Assembly: GCF_030845995.1 (NCBI RefSeq)
Contig: NZ_CP132719.1
Span: 1,922,001-1,986,000 of the forward strand
Length of the DNA: 64,000 nt
Reading direction: 5' to 3'
From: Geothrix sp. 21YS21S-4
GTDB lineage: Bacteria > Acidobacteriota > Holophagae > Holophagales > Holophagaceae
Positions 47,747 through 56,082 of this stretch are shown piece after piece. Made by a program: the position numbers and the translations under genes. The notes beneath the pieces were generated by a model, which did no database searches, was not told where the DNA came from, and saw nothing but the letters and a program-made list of their open reading frames with translations. How positions within the stretch are numbered: position 1 is the first letter of the stretch; each line of letters opens with the position of its first letter.

Positions 47747-48961
47747 TCAGCCCCGCTTCAGTTCGACGTTGAGCTTGGCGGTGGCTCCCTTGGCGGGCGC
47801 GGAGCGCTGAACGCGGCCTTCCGCCACGGTCCGCCCCTTGAGCCGGACCTCGACCAGGACTTCCACGTCCTCGCCCTCGACCTCCGGGGGAAGGTCCAGC
47901 CGCAGGACCGACAGCGCGCCCTGCCGCCCGGCCTGGGTCAACTCGCCCAGGAAGGTGGAAAGGGCCGCCTGGGGGTCGACCGGCGCGCGCGGAACGGGGC
48001 GCTTGGCCTCCACCTTCAGCGACGCGAAAGCCGCGAAGGGATCCGCCTTGGGCGCCGCGGGACGCAACGGGCCCGCCTGGGGACGGTTCCCCTCGAAGGG
48101 CCGTTCCGGTTCCGCAGGAGGGGCAACGGGCGGAAGGATCGCAGCCGGAGGTTCGGGCAGGTGAGGAGCTTCGATCACCAGGCCGCCCTCGTCGTCCTCG
48201 TCGGGCAGCGGCAGGACCGGCGGCGGTACGACGGGCAGCGGCGCTTCCATGTCCAGCAGGTCGCTGACGGAAGGAAGGTCCGACAGGGTGAGGGGCGAAG
48301 GGGCCGAGGAGGAAATGACGGGCTCCGGCGCCGGAAGCGGAGCTTCCGCGATCCGTGCCGCCGGCCCGTCGCCCAGGACGTTCAGCTTGATGTGCGACAG
48401 GGCGAGCTTGGTGATCCCGCGCAGGGTCTCGAACACGCCCGTGCCGTCGGAAGCCACGGACTGGAAGCTGGGCAGGCCGCGAGGATTGAAGGCGGCTTCC
48501 AGCTCCTCGATGGGGACGACGTTCTTCAGGTCGCGCTTGTTCCACTGGAACACGAGGGGAACGGCGTGCAGGTCCAGCCCCAGTTCGCGGAGGTTCCCCT
48601 CCAGGTTCAGCCAGCTCTCGCGGCCGGCCTCCAGCATGGGCACCTGGCTGTCCACCACGAACACGATGCCGTCGACGCCCTTGAGGACGAGCTTGCGCGT
48701 GCTGTTGTAGAACACCTGGCCGGGCACGGTGTAGAGCTGGAGCTTGGTCTTGAACCCGCCTACCATGCCGACGTCCATGGGCAGCAGGTCGAAGAACAGC
48801 GTGCGATCCGTCTCCGTGTTAAGGCTCACCATCTCGCCGCGGGCCTTCTGGCTCGTCTTGCCGTAGATGGTGTTCAGGTTGGTGGTCTTTCCGCACAGAC
48901 CCGGCCCGTAGTAGACGATTTTCGCCGTCATCTGCCGGGTGGCGTGGTTGAAGAACACCAT
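47747..48961 (-). CDS. MglA-like small GTPase with a long C-terminal extension
   Basis: A 404-residue protein. Residues 1-195 are an MglA GTPase: P-loop GPGLCGKTTN (about 19-28), PGQVFYNSTRKLVLKG with the MglA-type switch, and QWNKRDL in place of NKxD. MglA and its relatives switch polarity and type IV pilus or gliding direction. About 215-340 is a Pro/Glu/Leu-rich linker, and about 345-404 is a small alpha/beta domain (ALSVLRLDLPPEVEGEDVEV) of unknown role. Typical MglA is about 195 residues, so the extension is unusual. The lolA-like gene follows directly. Confidence 0.88.
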   Translation of the reverse strand: MVFFNHATRQMTAKIVYYGPGLCGKTTNLNTIYGKTSQKARGEMVSLNTETDRTLFFDLLPMDVGMVGGFKTKLQLYTVPGQVFYNSTRKLVLKGVDGIVFVVDSQVPMLEAGRESWLNLEGNLRELGLDLHAVPLVFQWNKRDLKNVVPIEELEAAFNPRGLPSFQSVASDGTGVFETLRGITKLALSHIKLNVLGDGPAARIAEAPLPAPEPVISSSAPSPLTLSDLPSVSDLLDMEAPLPVVPPPVLPLPDEDDEGGLVIEAPHLPEPPAAILPPVAPPAEPERPFEGNRPQAGPLRPAAPKADPFAAFASLKVEAKRPVPRAPVDPQAALSTFLGELTQAGRQGALSVLRLDLPPEVEGEDVEVLVEVRLKGRTVAEGRVQRSAPAKGATAKLNVELKRG

Positions 48962-48994
48962 TCCAGAACCTCGCTGGGATTCCGAAGTCTAGCC

Positions 48995-49034
48995 CGGAAA
49001 CCCGCGCCGGCTCAATGCAAATGCGGGTTTTCCG
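48995..49034. promoter_or_regulatory. Inverted repeat in the mglA/dehydrogenase divergent region
   Basis: CGGAAACCCGC (48995-49005) and GCGGGTTTTCCG (49023-49034) form an 11-bp stem with one bulged T. It lies 34 bases upstream of the mglA-like ATG and 111 bases upstream of the dehydrogenase start. It could be an operator or a leader hairpin; nothing else is evident in this 184-base gap. Confidence 0.4.
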
Positions 49035-49145
49035 GCTCCGCCGCGGCGCGCGGAGAAGCGGATGCCGTCCTTTTTCTCAGGCTGAGGAGGCCGAGGGGCC
49101 CAACGGAATGTGGGACCATCCTCCCTTCAGCGGAGGCGGGATCCC

Positions 49146-50180
49146 TTGGACAGCGCGGTTCGCATCGCCCTCATTCCCGGCGACGGCGCCGGACGCGACG
49201 TCATGGCCGAGGTGGAACCCTGCCTGGCCTGGGCCCGATCGCGGGGCCGGAACCTCGAGGCGGTGGCCTTCCCCTACGGCGCGGACCACTTCCTGGCCAC
49301 GGGCGAGACCCTGCCGCCCGCGGCCTTCGCGGAGCTGCGGGACGGATTCGACGGCATCCTGTTCGGCGCCGTGGGCGATCCCCGCGTCCCCGACGGACGG
49401 CACGCCGAGGAGATCCTCCTCCGCCTCCGCCAGGGCCTGGAACTGGGCGTGAACTTCCGTCCCAGCCGATCCGCCGGACCAGGGCTGGGAATCCCGTTCG
49501 ACGTGGAGGTATTCCGCGAAAACACCGAAGGCCCCTATTGCCTGCAGGGCCACACGGAGCCGGGTCGCGCCGTGGACTTGGCGGTCCACACCGAACCGGC
49601 CGTCCGGCGCCTGCTCGAAGCCGCTTTCCGCCGGGCGGAAGAACGCAACGTCCCCCTGGTCCTGGCCCACAAGGCCAACGTCCTGAAGCACGGCCACGGC
49701 CTGTGGCTGCGGGTCTTCGAAGAGCTGAAGGCGGCCCATCCCGCGGTCTCCGCGCGGGGAATGCACGCCGACGCCCTGCTCTGCGCCCTCGTCCAGGATC
49801 CGAAGCCCTTCGGCGTGATCGCGGCGGACAACTACCTGGGCGACCTCATCAGCGATCTCTGCGCGGGCTTCATCGGGGGCATGGGCGTGGCGCCTTCCCT
49901 GAGCTGGGCGCCCCATCGTCCCTTCCGCTGTACCGCCCTGGCCGAGCCCGTCCACGGCTCGGCCCCGGACATCGCCGGGCGGGGCCTCGCGAATCCCATC
50001 GGCATGTTCCTCAGCCTCGCCCTCCTCTTCCGCCACCTCGGGTGGACAGGGGAAGCCGAGGCCCTCGAAGCCGGCGTGGAAGCCGCCCTCCACGACGGGG
50101 CGCGCACCCGGGACCTGGGCGGCACGCTCGGGACGATCGAGATGGGGGAGGCCATTCGGAGTCGGCTGAGAGAAAGCTGA
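49146..50180 (+). CDS. Beta-decarboxylating dehydrogenase (isocitrate/isopropylmalate-type)
   Basis: A 344-residue NAD(P)-dependent metal enzyme of the IDH/IPMDH family. It opens with IALIPGDGAGRDVMAE, then has VFRENTEGPYC, the RENTEG loop that selects substrate, ANVLKHGHGLW, DALLCALVQDP, AADNYLGDLISD with the metal Asp, and ALAEPVHGSAPDIAGRGLANPIG for cofactor binding. RENTEG is closer to homoisocitrate or isocitrate enzymes than to leucine-pathway enzymes; substrate is unsettled. The start is a TTG at 49146 with GGAGG about 10 bases upstream; an in-frame ATG at 49110 adds non-homologous residues. No leu genes are adjacent. Confidence 0.87.
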   Translation: MDSAVRIALIPGDGAGRDVMAEVEPCLAWARSRGRNLEAVAFPYGADHFLATGETLPPAAFAELRDGFDGILFGAVGDPRVPDGRHAEEILLRLRQGLELGVNFRPSRSAGPGLGIPFDVEVFRENTEGPYCLQGHTEPGRAVDLAVHTEPAVRRLLEAAFRRAEERNVPLVLAHKANVLKHGHGLWLRVFEELKAAHPAVSARGMHADALLCALVQDPKPFGVIAADNYLGDLISDLCAGFIGGMGVAPSLSWAPHRPFRCTALAEPVHGSAPDIAGRGLANPIGMFLSLALLFRHLGWTGEAEALEAGVEAALHDGARTRDLGGTLGTIEMGEAIRSRLRES

Positions 50181-50195
50181 CTTCGAAAAAAAGAA

Positions 50196-50363
50196 CACCG
50201 CCAAGACGCCAAGGGAGAAAAGAAGAAAGCCGGTGAGCGATCTGTACAAGGCTGGCGGAAGATCTGGGGCGAACCTGAAAGATCACCACCAAGACGCGAA
50301 GACACCAAGAAAAGCGTCCTGCATCTCACGCTCTTCTTGGCGCCCTTGGCGTCTTGGCGGTGA
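50196..50363. repeat. Interspersed GACGCCAAG repeat element, copy B (compound)
   Basis: CACCGCCAAGACGCCAAGG (50196-50214) is followed by a second, diverged left arm CACCACCAAGACGCGAAG (50284-50301) and a right arm ending TTGGCGTCTTGGCGGTG (50346-50362). The outer ends are flanked by A-rich runs (50186-50193, 50364-50368). It matches the element at 28699-28777. It lies between the convergent dehydrogenase and lexA genes. Confidence 0.8.
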
Positions 50364-50398
50364 AAAAATCCCCGATGTTTCGACGGCTCGGGATTGTG

Positions 50399-51067
50399 TC
50401 AGCAGCTTCGCATCACGCCCACCAGCACGCCCTGGATGTCGATGCGCTGGGGGAGGTAGCAGTGGGGCTGGAGTTCGGGGTTGTGGGGGATCAGCCACAC
50501 GCCCTTGGTGTCGCGGCGGAACTCCTTGAGGGTGACCTCCTCGCGGTCGATGAGGGCCACCACGCGATCGCCGTTGCGGTACTCCCCCTTGCGCTGGAGC
50601 ACCACGAGGTCGCCGTCCAGGATGGCGTCGTCGATCATGGAGTCGCCGCGGACGCGCAGCACGAAGAGCTCCTCCCGCTGGCGGTGGATGCTGTTCGGCA
50701 CTTCGATGGGAAGGGCGCGGCTCTCGGGCAGGATGGGCGAGCCCGCCGCCACGTCGCCGCAGAAGGGGAAGATGCGCACCGACGACGGAAGCTCCGGGCG
50801 CTCGGGCCGAGCGGAAACTCCGGTCGCGGAAGGCGCGTCCAGAGCGGCGCCCGAAGCGACGACCAGGTTGTTGCCCTTGCCGTGGCTGCGGACGAGAAAG
50901 CCCTTGTCCATCAGGTGCTGGACGTGCTTGTGGATGGTCGAGACCGCGCTGGAACCCACGCCCTTGGCGATTTCGGCCAGGGTGGGGCTCCGCCCTTCCG
51001 CCTCCACGAAGGTGCGGATGAACTTCAGGACAGCCTGCTGCCGTTTGGTAAGATCACTGGCTTTCAT
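50399..51067 (-). CDS. lexA: LexA SOS repressor
   Basis: A 222-residue repressor-protease. The winged helix (1-70) includes SPTLAEIAKGVGSSAVSTIH as the recognition region. The self-cleavage bond is Ala108-Gly109 in FCGDVAAGSP, with catalytic Ser143 (RGDSM) and Lys181 (EVTLKEF). RecA filaments trigger cleavage to induce DNA repair. The start ATG is preceded by the TTGACG promoter. recG and ruvA in this window are typical DNA-repair genes, but no LexA box common to them was recognised. Confidence 0.96.
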   Translation of the reverse strand: MKASDLTKRQQAVLKFIRTFVEAEGRSPTLAEIAKGVGSSAVSTIHKHVQHLMDKGFLVRSHGKGNNLVVASGAALDAPSATGVSARPERPELPSSVRIFPFCGDVAAGSPILPESRALPIEVPNSIHRQREELFVLRVRGDSMIDDAILDGDLVVLQRKGEYRNGDRVVALIDREEVTLKEFRRDTKGVWLIPHNPELQPHCYLPQRIDIQGVLVGVMRSC

Positions 51068-51073
51068 GATTCA

Positions 51074-51102
51074 AAAGTAGGTGTGGCGTTCCCCAGCGTC
51101 AA
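51074..51102 (-). promoter_or_regulatory. lexA promoter
   Basis: On the minus strand TTGACG (51102-51097) is followed after 17 bases by TACTTT (51079-51074). Its -10 lies 7 bases from the ATG, so the message would be nearly leaderless or start from another site; the -35 is convincing, the -10 weaker. A run of eight T on the plus strand (51107-51114) lies upstream. Confidence 0.45.
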
Positions 51103-51216
51103 TCCCTTTTTTTTCGCTTTATTTCAGGCCCCTGGATCCCTTTCCGGAAGGACCCTCGATAGAAGCCCCGGCCGGCCTCTGCCATACTGGAAGCTCGCCT
51201 GGAGTGTCAACTATTT

Positions 51217-51229
51217 ACACCCAGGGTGT
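51217..51229. promoter_or_regulatory. Palindrome upstream of korA
   Basis: ACACCC-A-GGGTGT is a perfect 6-bp dyad centred 67 bases before the korA ATG. The flanking segment (51204-51216) is AT-rich and could hold a -10. It is a plausible operator or activator site for the korAB operon. No regulator gene is adjacent. Confidence 0.4.
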
Positions 51230-51289
51230 CCTCTTTCCGCTTTTTCCGCCTTCCTTCCCTGGCTTTGACCTGAAGAGAAAGGAGTCCCC

Positions 51290-53113
51290 ATGACTGCCAC
51301 CCTTGCCACTCCCGATACCGCTGGAGGGGCGAAAACCCGGATCAATGATTTTTCCATCCAGGTGGCCACGGTCAACGGCTCCGGTTCCCAGACGGCCAAT
51401 ACGGTGCTCCTGCGCGCCATCTTCCAGATGGGCGTCTTCGTCAGCGGAAAGAACCTGTTCCCCTCCAACATCGCGGGCCTTCCCACCTGGTTCACCATCC
51501 GCGCCAGCGCCAAGGGCTACGTGGCCCGCAAGGCCAGCAACGAAATGCTGATCCTCATGAATCCCGAGACGGCGAAGGAGGACATCGCCAAGGCCGACGC
51601 CGGCGCGCTGGTGATCTACGACGAGCCCCTCCAGCTCGACAAGCTCCGCGCCGACCTCCACTACATCCCGGTGCCCTTCCAGAAGCTGGTGACCGCGTCC
51701 TGTCCCGAGCCCAAGCTGCACAAGCTGGTGAAGAACATGATCTACGTGGGCGTCGCCGCGCGGCTGCTCTCGGTGGACATGGAAGAGGTCCGCAAGGCCA
51801 TCGCCAAGCAGCTGAAGGGCAAGGCCAAAGCCGTCGAGCTGAACCAGGGCGCCGCCACCGCGGGCTACGACTGGGCCATGGAGAACCTGCCGGACCAGGA
51901 CAGGATCAAGGTCGTGCGCGACAACCGCACCGAGGGGCTGATCATCGTGGACGGGAACGAGGCCTGCGCCCTGGGAGCGCTGTTCGCGGGCGTCACCGTG
52001 GTGGGCTGGTATCCCATCACCCCCGCCTCCAGCCTCGTCGAGACATTCATCGAATACGCGGAGGAGTACCGCAAGGACCCCAAGACCGGCAAGTCCACCG
52101 TCGCCATCGTGCAGATGGAGGATGAACTGGCTTCCGCGGGCGTGGTGCTGTCCGCGGGTTGGGCCGGCGCGCGCTCCATGACGTCCACCGCCGGCCCCGG
52201 CGTCTCGCTGATGAGCGAGTTCATCGGGATGGGCTACTACGTGGAGGCGCCCGGCGTCTTCTTCAACGTGGCCCGCACCGGCCCCAGCACGGGCCTGCCC
52301 ACGCGCACCCAGCAGTCGGACGTGGAGCTGTGCGCCAAGTGCAGCCACGGCGACACCCAACACATCAACCTCTACCCCGGGACGATGGAGGAGTGCTTCC
52401 AGTTCTCCTACGACGCCTTCGACCTGGCCGAGCGCTTCCAGACGCCGATCTTCGTGGTCACCGACCTCGATCTCGGGATGCAGAACTGGTCCTCCAAGCC
52501 CTTCGACTACCCCGCCAAGCCCTACGACCGCGGAAAGGTGCTCAACCAGCAGCAGCTCGCGGAAGCCAAGGACTGGGGCCGCTACAAGGACGTGGACGGC
52601 GACGGGATCTGCTACCGCAGCCTCCCCGGCACGGCCGGCGGCAAGGGCGCCTACTTCACCCGCGGCTCGGGCCACAACGCCTACGCCCAGTATTCCGAGA
52701 AGCCCGAGGACTACCTCGAGGTCGTGGACCGCCTCAAGCGGAAGTACGAAACCGCCAAGGCCTTCGTGCCCAAGCCGGTCTTCCGGAACATGGGCTCGGA
52801 CACGGGCGTCCTCGCCTTCGGCTCCAGCAATCCCGCCGTCGTGGAGGCCCAGGACATCCTGGCGGAGAACGGAGTGAAGACCGACTACCTCAGGCTGCGC
52901 GCCCTGCCCTTCACCGCGGAGATCGACGCCTTCGTGAAGGAGAAGAAGGTGGTCTACGTCGTCGAGCAGAACCGCGACGGCCAGATGGCCAACCTCTTCC
53001 GCGAGGCCTATCCCCAGCACGCCACCAAGTTCAAGAGCGTCCTCCACTACGACGGGCACGCCATCGACGCCCAGGGCATCGTGGACCAGATCACCGCCTT
53101 CGAGCAGAAGTAA
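51290..53113 (+). CDS. korA: 2-oxoacid:acceptor oxidoreductase, fused gamma-alpha subunit
   Basis: A 607-residue subunit. Residues about 18-200 are the gamma domain (VATVNGSGSQTANTVLLRAIFQMG, then GLPTWFTIRAS), and about 215-607 are the alpha domain (EACALGALFAGVTVVGWYPITPAS, then EDELASAGVVLSAGWAGARSMTSTAGPG). This gamma-alpha fusion paired with a small beta subunit is the KorAB/OorAB type that oxidises 2-oxoglutarate or related acids to acyl-CoA with ferredoxin. AGGAG lies 7 bases before the ATG. It is followed by korB after 12 bases. Confidence 0.93.
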   Translation: MTATLATPDTAGGAKTRINDFSIQVATVNGSGSQTANTVLLRAIFQMGVFVSGKNLFPSNIAGLPTWFTIRASAKGYVARKASNEMLILMNPETAKEDIAKADAGALVIYDEPLQLDKLRADLHYIPVPFQKLVTASCPEPKLHKLVKNMIYVGVAARLLSVDMEEVRKAIAKQLKGKAKAVELNQGAATAGYDWAMENLPDQDRIKVVRDNRTEGLIIVDGNEACALGALFAGVTVVGWYPITPASSLVETFIEYAEEYRKDPKTGKSTVAIVQMEDELASAGVVLSAGWAGARSMTSTAGPGVSLMSEFIGMGYYVEAPGVFFNVARTGPSTGLPTRTQQSDVELCAKCSHGDTQHINLYPGTMEECFQFSYDAFDLAERFQTPIFVVTDLDLGMQNWSSKPFDYPAKPYDRGKVLNQQQLAEAKDWGRYKDVDGDGICYRSLPGTAGGKGAYFTRGSGHNAYAQYSEKPEDYLEVVDRLKRKYETAKAFVPKPVFRNMGSDTGVLAFGSSNPAVVEAQDILAENGVKTDYLRLRALPFTAEIDAFVKEKKVVYVVEQNRDGQMANLFREAYPQHATKFKSVLHYDGHAIDAQGIVDQITAFEQK

Positions 53114-53125
53114 GAGGAGCCGCCC

Positions 53126-54178
53126 ATGACCACCGCCACGCCGTCCGCTCCCGTGCCCGCCGCTCCCGTCAACCGCCTCGGACTCACCAAGCAGGAATAC
53201 GTGGGCTCGAAGTCCACCCTGTGCGCGGGCTGCGGCCACGACGCCATCACGGCCCAGATCATCAACGCGGCCTTCGAATCCAACATCGAAGGCCACCGCG
53301 TCACCAAGTACTCCGGGATCGGGTGCTCCTCCAAGACGCCCGCCTACTTCATCAGCCAGGGCTGGGGCTTCAACAGCGTCCACGGCCGGATGCCCTCCAT
53401 CGCCACCGGCGCCTCCCTCGCGAACCGGCAGCTCATCAACGTCGGCGTCTCCGGCGACGGCGATTCCATGTCCATCGGCATGGGCCAGTTCGTCCACGCC
53501 GTCCGCCGCAACATCCCGATGATCTACATCATCGAGGACAACGGCGTCTACGGCCTCACCAAGGGGCAGTTCTCCGCCACCGCCGACAAGGGCTCCCACC
53601 TCAAGAGCGGCGCCGTGAACGACCTGCCGCCCATCGATCCCTGCACCCTCGCCATCGAGCTGGGCTGCGGCTTCGTGGCCCGCTGCTTCTCCGGCAACCC
53701 CAAGCAGCTGAACGCCGTCCTCAAGGCCGCCTTCGCCTACGAAGGCACGGTGGTGCTCGACATCATCAGCCCCTGCGTCACCTTCAACAACCACGACGCC
53801 TCCACGCGCTCCTACAAGCACGTCAAGGACCACGATTTCCCCCTCCACGAACTGGGCTTCATCCAGTACTCGGAGCTGGAGGAAGTGGACATCCCTGCGG
53901 GCGAGACGGAAATCGTGACCTTCCCCGACGGCTCCAAGGTGGCCATCAAGGCCCTGCATGAGGGCTACGATCCCACCGACCGCTTCGGCGCCATGAAGGC
54001 TGTCCACGAATCCATGGCCAAGGGCGAGTTCCTCACGGGCCTGCTCTACATCAATCCCACCCAGCCGCCCCTCCCCCATGTCCTGAACCTCGTGGACGAG
54101 CCCCTGGCCACCCTGGGCGAGGACCGCCTCAAGCCCAGCCCCGCCGAGCTGGACAAGATCATGCAGAGCCTGATGTGA
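53126..54178 (+). CDS. korB: 2-oxoacid:acceptor oxidoreductase, beta subunit
   Basis: A 350-residue TPP and Fe-S subunit that works with KorA. The TPP-diphosphate motif is GDGD (110-113) with the Asn of EDNGVYG about 26 residues later. Cysteines C33 and C36 (LCAGCGH), C67 (GIGCSS) and C217 (ISPCVTF) are placed as in KorB/PorB proteins that bind a 4Fe-4S cluster. GAGGAG precedes the ATG. A ferredoxin gene was not seen in the window, so its electron partner is encoded elsewhere. Confidence 0.95.
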   Translation: MTTATPSAPVPAAPVNRLGLTKQEYVGSKSTLCAGCGHDAITAQIINAAFESNIEGHRVTKYSGIGCSSKTPAYFISQGWGFNSVHGRMPSIATGASLANRQLINVGVSGDGDSMSIGMGQFVHAVRRNIPMIYIIEDNGVYGLTKGQFSATADKGSHLKSGAVNDLPPIDPCTLAIELGCGFVARCFSGNPKQLNAVLKAAFAYEGTVVLDIISPCVTFNNHDASTRSYKHVKDHDFPLHELGFIQYSELEEVDIPAGETEIVTFPDGSKVAIKALHEGYDPTDRFGAMKAVHESMAKGEFLTGLLYINPTQPPLPHVLNLVDEPLATLGEDRLKPSPAELDKIMQSLM

Positions 54179-54191
54179 CCGACCGCCGGGT

Positions 54192-54224
54192 GATTCCGAA
54201 CGCGCCGGGGGCGCGTCCGGAATC
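54192..54224 (+). terminator. Large inverted repeat after korAB
   Basis: GATTCCG (54192-54198) and CGGAATC (54218-54224) pair, with an inner GCGCC/GGCGC stem, giving a nearly continuous stem of about 13 bp. It begins 14 bases after the korB stop. No U-tract follows; it probably protects the 3' end or cooperates with the second hairpin. Confidence 0.55.
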
Positions 54225-54258
54225 GGGACCCGGCGAGGAGGTCATGCCACCGACTCAG

Positions 54259-54280
54259 AAGGCCGCCGAAAGGCGGCCTT
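54259..54280 (+). terminator. Second hairpin after korAB
   Basis: AAGGCCGCC (54259-54267) and GGCGGCCTT (54272-54280) form a 9-bp stem with a GAAA tetraloop, a very stable terminator-type hairpin. The trailing sequence TTCGT is only weakly U-rich. Confidence 0.7.
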
Positions 54281-54348
54281 CGTCATGAAGCCGGAATCTT
54301 GCGCGGCACTCGGACGCCATCCACGGGCCAGCCCGGCGGAAGCGGCCA

Positions 54349-54376
54349 TTGACCCCCGCCGCCGACCCGCTAGACT
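54349..54376 (+). promoter_or_regulatory. Promoter of tRNA-Ala
   Basis: TTGACC (54349-54354) is followed after 16 bases by TAGACT (54371-54376). Transcription would begin near 54383, about four bases before the mature tRNA 5' end. Confidence 0.7.
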
Positions 54377-54386
54377 GGAGTTTCGT

Positions 54387-54462
<76 letters not shown>

Positions 54463-54468
54463 ATACGG

Positions 54469-54504
54469 ATACAAAACGGGCGGCGCGAGCCGCTCGTTTT
54501 GTAT
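54469..54504 (+). terminator. Hairpin after tRNA-Ala, abutting the ruvA start
   Basis: ATACAAAACGGGCGGC (54469-54484) and GCCGCTCGTTTTGTAT (54489-54504) form a 16-bp stem with one mismatch and a GCGA tetraloop; the right arm contains TTTT. It starts 7 bases past the tRNA and ends 9 bases before the ruvA ATG. It is a likely terminator that leaves ruvA with almost no leader. Confidence 0.85.
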
Positions 54505-54513
54505 GCTGAAGTC

Positions 54514-55101
54514 ATGATCGGACGCCTGCGCGGGGAACTCATCCAGAAGCTGCCCAACCTCGCCCTCGTGGAGTGCGGCGGGGTGGGCTATGCGGCGGCC
54601 ATCAGCCTCTCCACCTACGGGCTGCTGCCGGAAGCGGGCGCCCAGGTGGTGCTGTACACGGAGCTGCTGGTCCGCGAGAACGAAATCGCGCTGCTCGGCT
54701 TCTCCTCGCCCCAGGAGCGGGAGCTCTACCGGATGCTGGTGAAGGTGGACGGCGTGGGCCCCAAGCTGGCCCTGGCGGCGCTCGGCGCCCTTCCGCTGGA
54801 AGACCTCGTGCGCGCGGTGCGCGGCCGGGACGTGAAGACCCTCACCCGCATCCCCGGCGTGGGCAAGAAGACCGCGGAGAAGCTGTGCTTCGAACTGTCC
54901 GAAAAGATGGGCGGACTGTCGGGCCTCGACGGCCTGGCGGGCGCGCCCGGGGGCGATCCCTGGGAGGAGAGCCTCCGGTCGGCCCTGACGAATCTTGGCT
55001 TCAAGGAAGATGTAGTTCTGCCCGTGGTGGCGGACCTGCGCTCCGCGAAGCCGCCCCTGGCGGAGGCCATCCGCCAAGCCCTGAAGGCCCTGCAGCGATG
55101 A
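54514..55101 (+). CDS. ruvA: Holliday junction helicase subunit RuvA
   Basis: A 195-residue DNA-junction-binding protein that guides the RuvB motor. MIGRLRGELIQK opens the OB-fold domain, two helix-hairpin-helix motifs follow (VDGVGPKLALAAL about 75-87; IPGVGKKTAEKL about 110-121), and the C-terminal domain III (about 150-195) binds RuvB. The ATG at 54514 fits the family start; an in-frame TTG at 54499 lies inside the terminator stem and is rejected. ruvB and ruvC are not adjacent. The 2-hydroxyacid dehydrogenase gene overlaps its stop (ATGA). Confidence 0.96.
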   Translation: MIGRLRGELIQKLPNLALVECGGVGYAAAISLSTYGLLPEAGAQVVLYTELLVRENEIALLGFSSPQERELYRMLVKVDGVGPKLALAALGALPLEDLVRAVRGRDVKTLTRIPGVGKKTAEKLCFELSEKMGGLSGLDGLAGAPGGDPWEESLRSALTNLGFKEDVVLPVVADLRSAKPPLAEAIRQALKALQR

Positions 55102-56042
55102 CCACCCGCATCCTCTCCACCTCCCCCCTCGTCGGCCCCGCCCTGGGCGAACTCGGCGCGCGCTTTCCGGAACTGCGCCTGGCGGCCTTCCGTTCGCCGG
55201 AGTGGAACGCCGCCCTTCCCGACGCCGAGGCCCTGGTGGTGATGCTGTCCGAGCCCCTCACCGAAGCGGATCTCGCCGCCGCGCCGAAGCTCAAGGCCAT
55301 CGGCACCTACTCCGTGGGCGTCAACCATCTGCCCGTGAAGGCCTGCGCGGCCCGCGGGATCGCCGTGGTGAACACCCCGGGCGTCCTCACCGACGCCACC
55401 GCCGACATCGCCCTGGCCCTGCTGATGGCCGTGACCCGCCGCGTGGCCGAAGGCGAAGCCCTCGTGCGCTCCGGCGAGTGGAAGGGCTGGGCGCCGGACC
55501 AACTGCTGGGCCCCGGCCTGTCGGGGAAGGCCTGCGGCATCCTGGGCAGCGGTCCCATCGGCCAGGCCTTCGCCCGCCGCGCCTGGGCGCTGGGCATGAC
55601 GCCCCTCTTCTGGGACCGCGAGGGCCGCGGCGGCGAGGTGGATTTCGGCGCGGGTCGCGCCGTCCGCCTGCCCCTGGCGGACCTGCTGCCCCGCAGCGCG
55701 GTGCTGTCGCTCCACTGCCCCCTGACGGACGAGACGCGCGGGCTACTGGGACGCACGGCGCTCGAGACCCTGCCCGAGGGCGCCGTCGTGATCAACACCG
55801 CCCGCGGCGGAATCCTTGATGAGAACGCCGCCATCGATCTGCTGGAAGCGGGGCGGCTCGGCGGCGTCGGGCTGGACGTCTACGAGGGCGAGCCGCGCCT
55901 CAATCCGCGCTGGCTGAAGGCGCCGCGCGCCGTGCTCCTCCCCCACCTCGGCTCGGCCACCGTCGAGACTCGGCAGGCCATGGCGCGCCTCCTGTGCGAC
56001 GGGCTCGCCGCCGCGCTGGAGCGGTCGCCCGCCGCTTCTTAG
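55098..56042 (+). CDS. D-isomer-specific 2-hydroxyacid dehydrogenase
   Basis: A 314-residue NAD(P)-dependent dehydrogenase. SVGVNHLPVKACAARGIAVVNTPGVLTDATADIALALLMA is recognisable in pieces, the nucleotide motif is GILGSGPIGQAFA (about 145-157), catalytic Arg lies in NTARGGILDE, Glu in DVYEGEP, and His in LLPHLGSAT. Glyoxylate/hydroxypyruvate reductases are the closest by these motifs, but D-lactate-type or phosphoglycerate-type substrates cannot be ruled out. It is translationally coupled to ruvA by ATGA. Confidence 0.92.
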   Translation: MTTRILSTSPLVGPALGELGARFPELRLAAFRSPEWNAALPDAEALVVMLSEPLTEADLAAAPKLKAIGTYSVGVNHLPVKACAARGIAVVNTPGVLTDATADIALALLMAVTRRVAEGEALVRSGEWKGWAPDQLLGPGLSGKACGILGSGPIGQAFARRAWALGMTPLFWDREGRGGEVDFGAGRAVRLPLADLLPRSAVLSLHCPLTDETRGLLGRTALETLPEGAVVINTARGGILDENAAIDLLEAGRLGGVGLDVYEGEPRLNPRWLKAPRAVLLPHLGSATVETRQAMARLLCDGLAAALERSPAAS

Positions 56043-56082
56043 CGGCCGCAGTGATACCCTGAACCCTTCGCGAGGCACTCCC

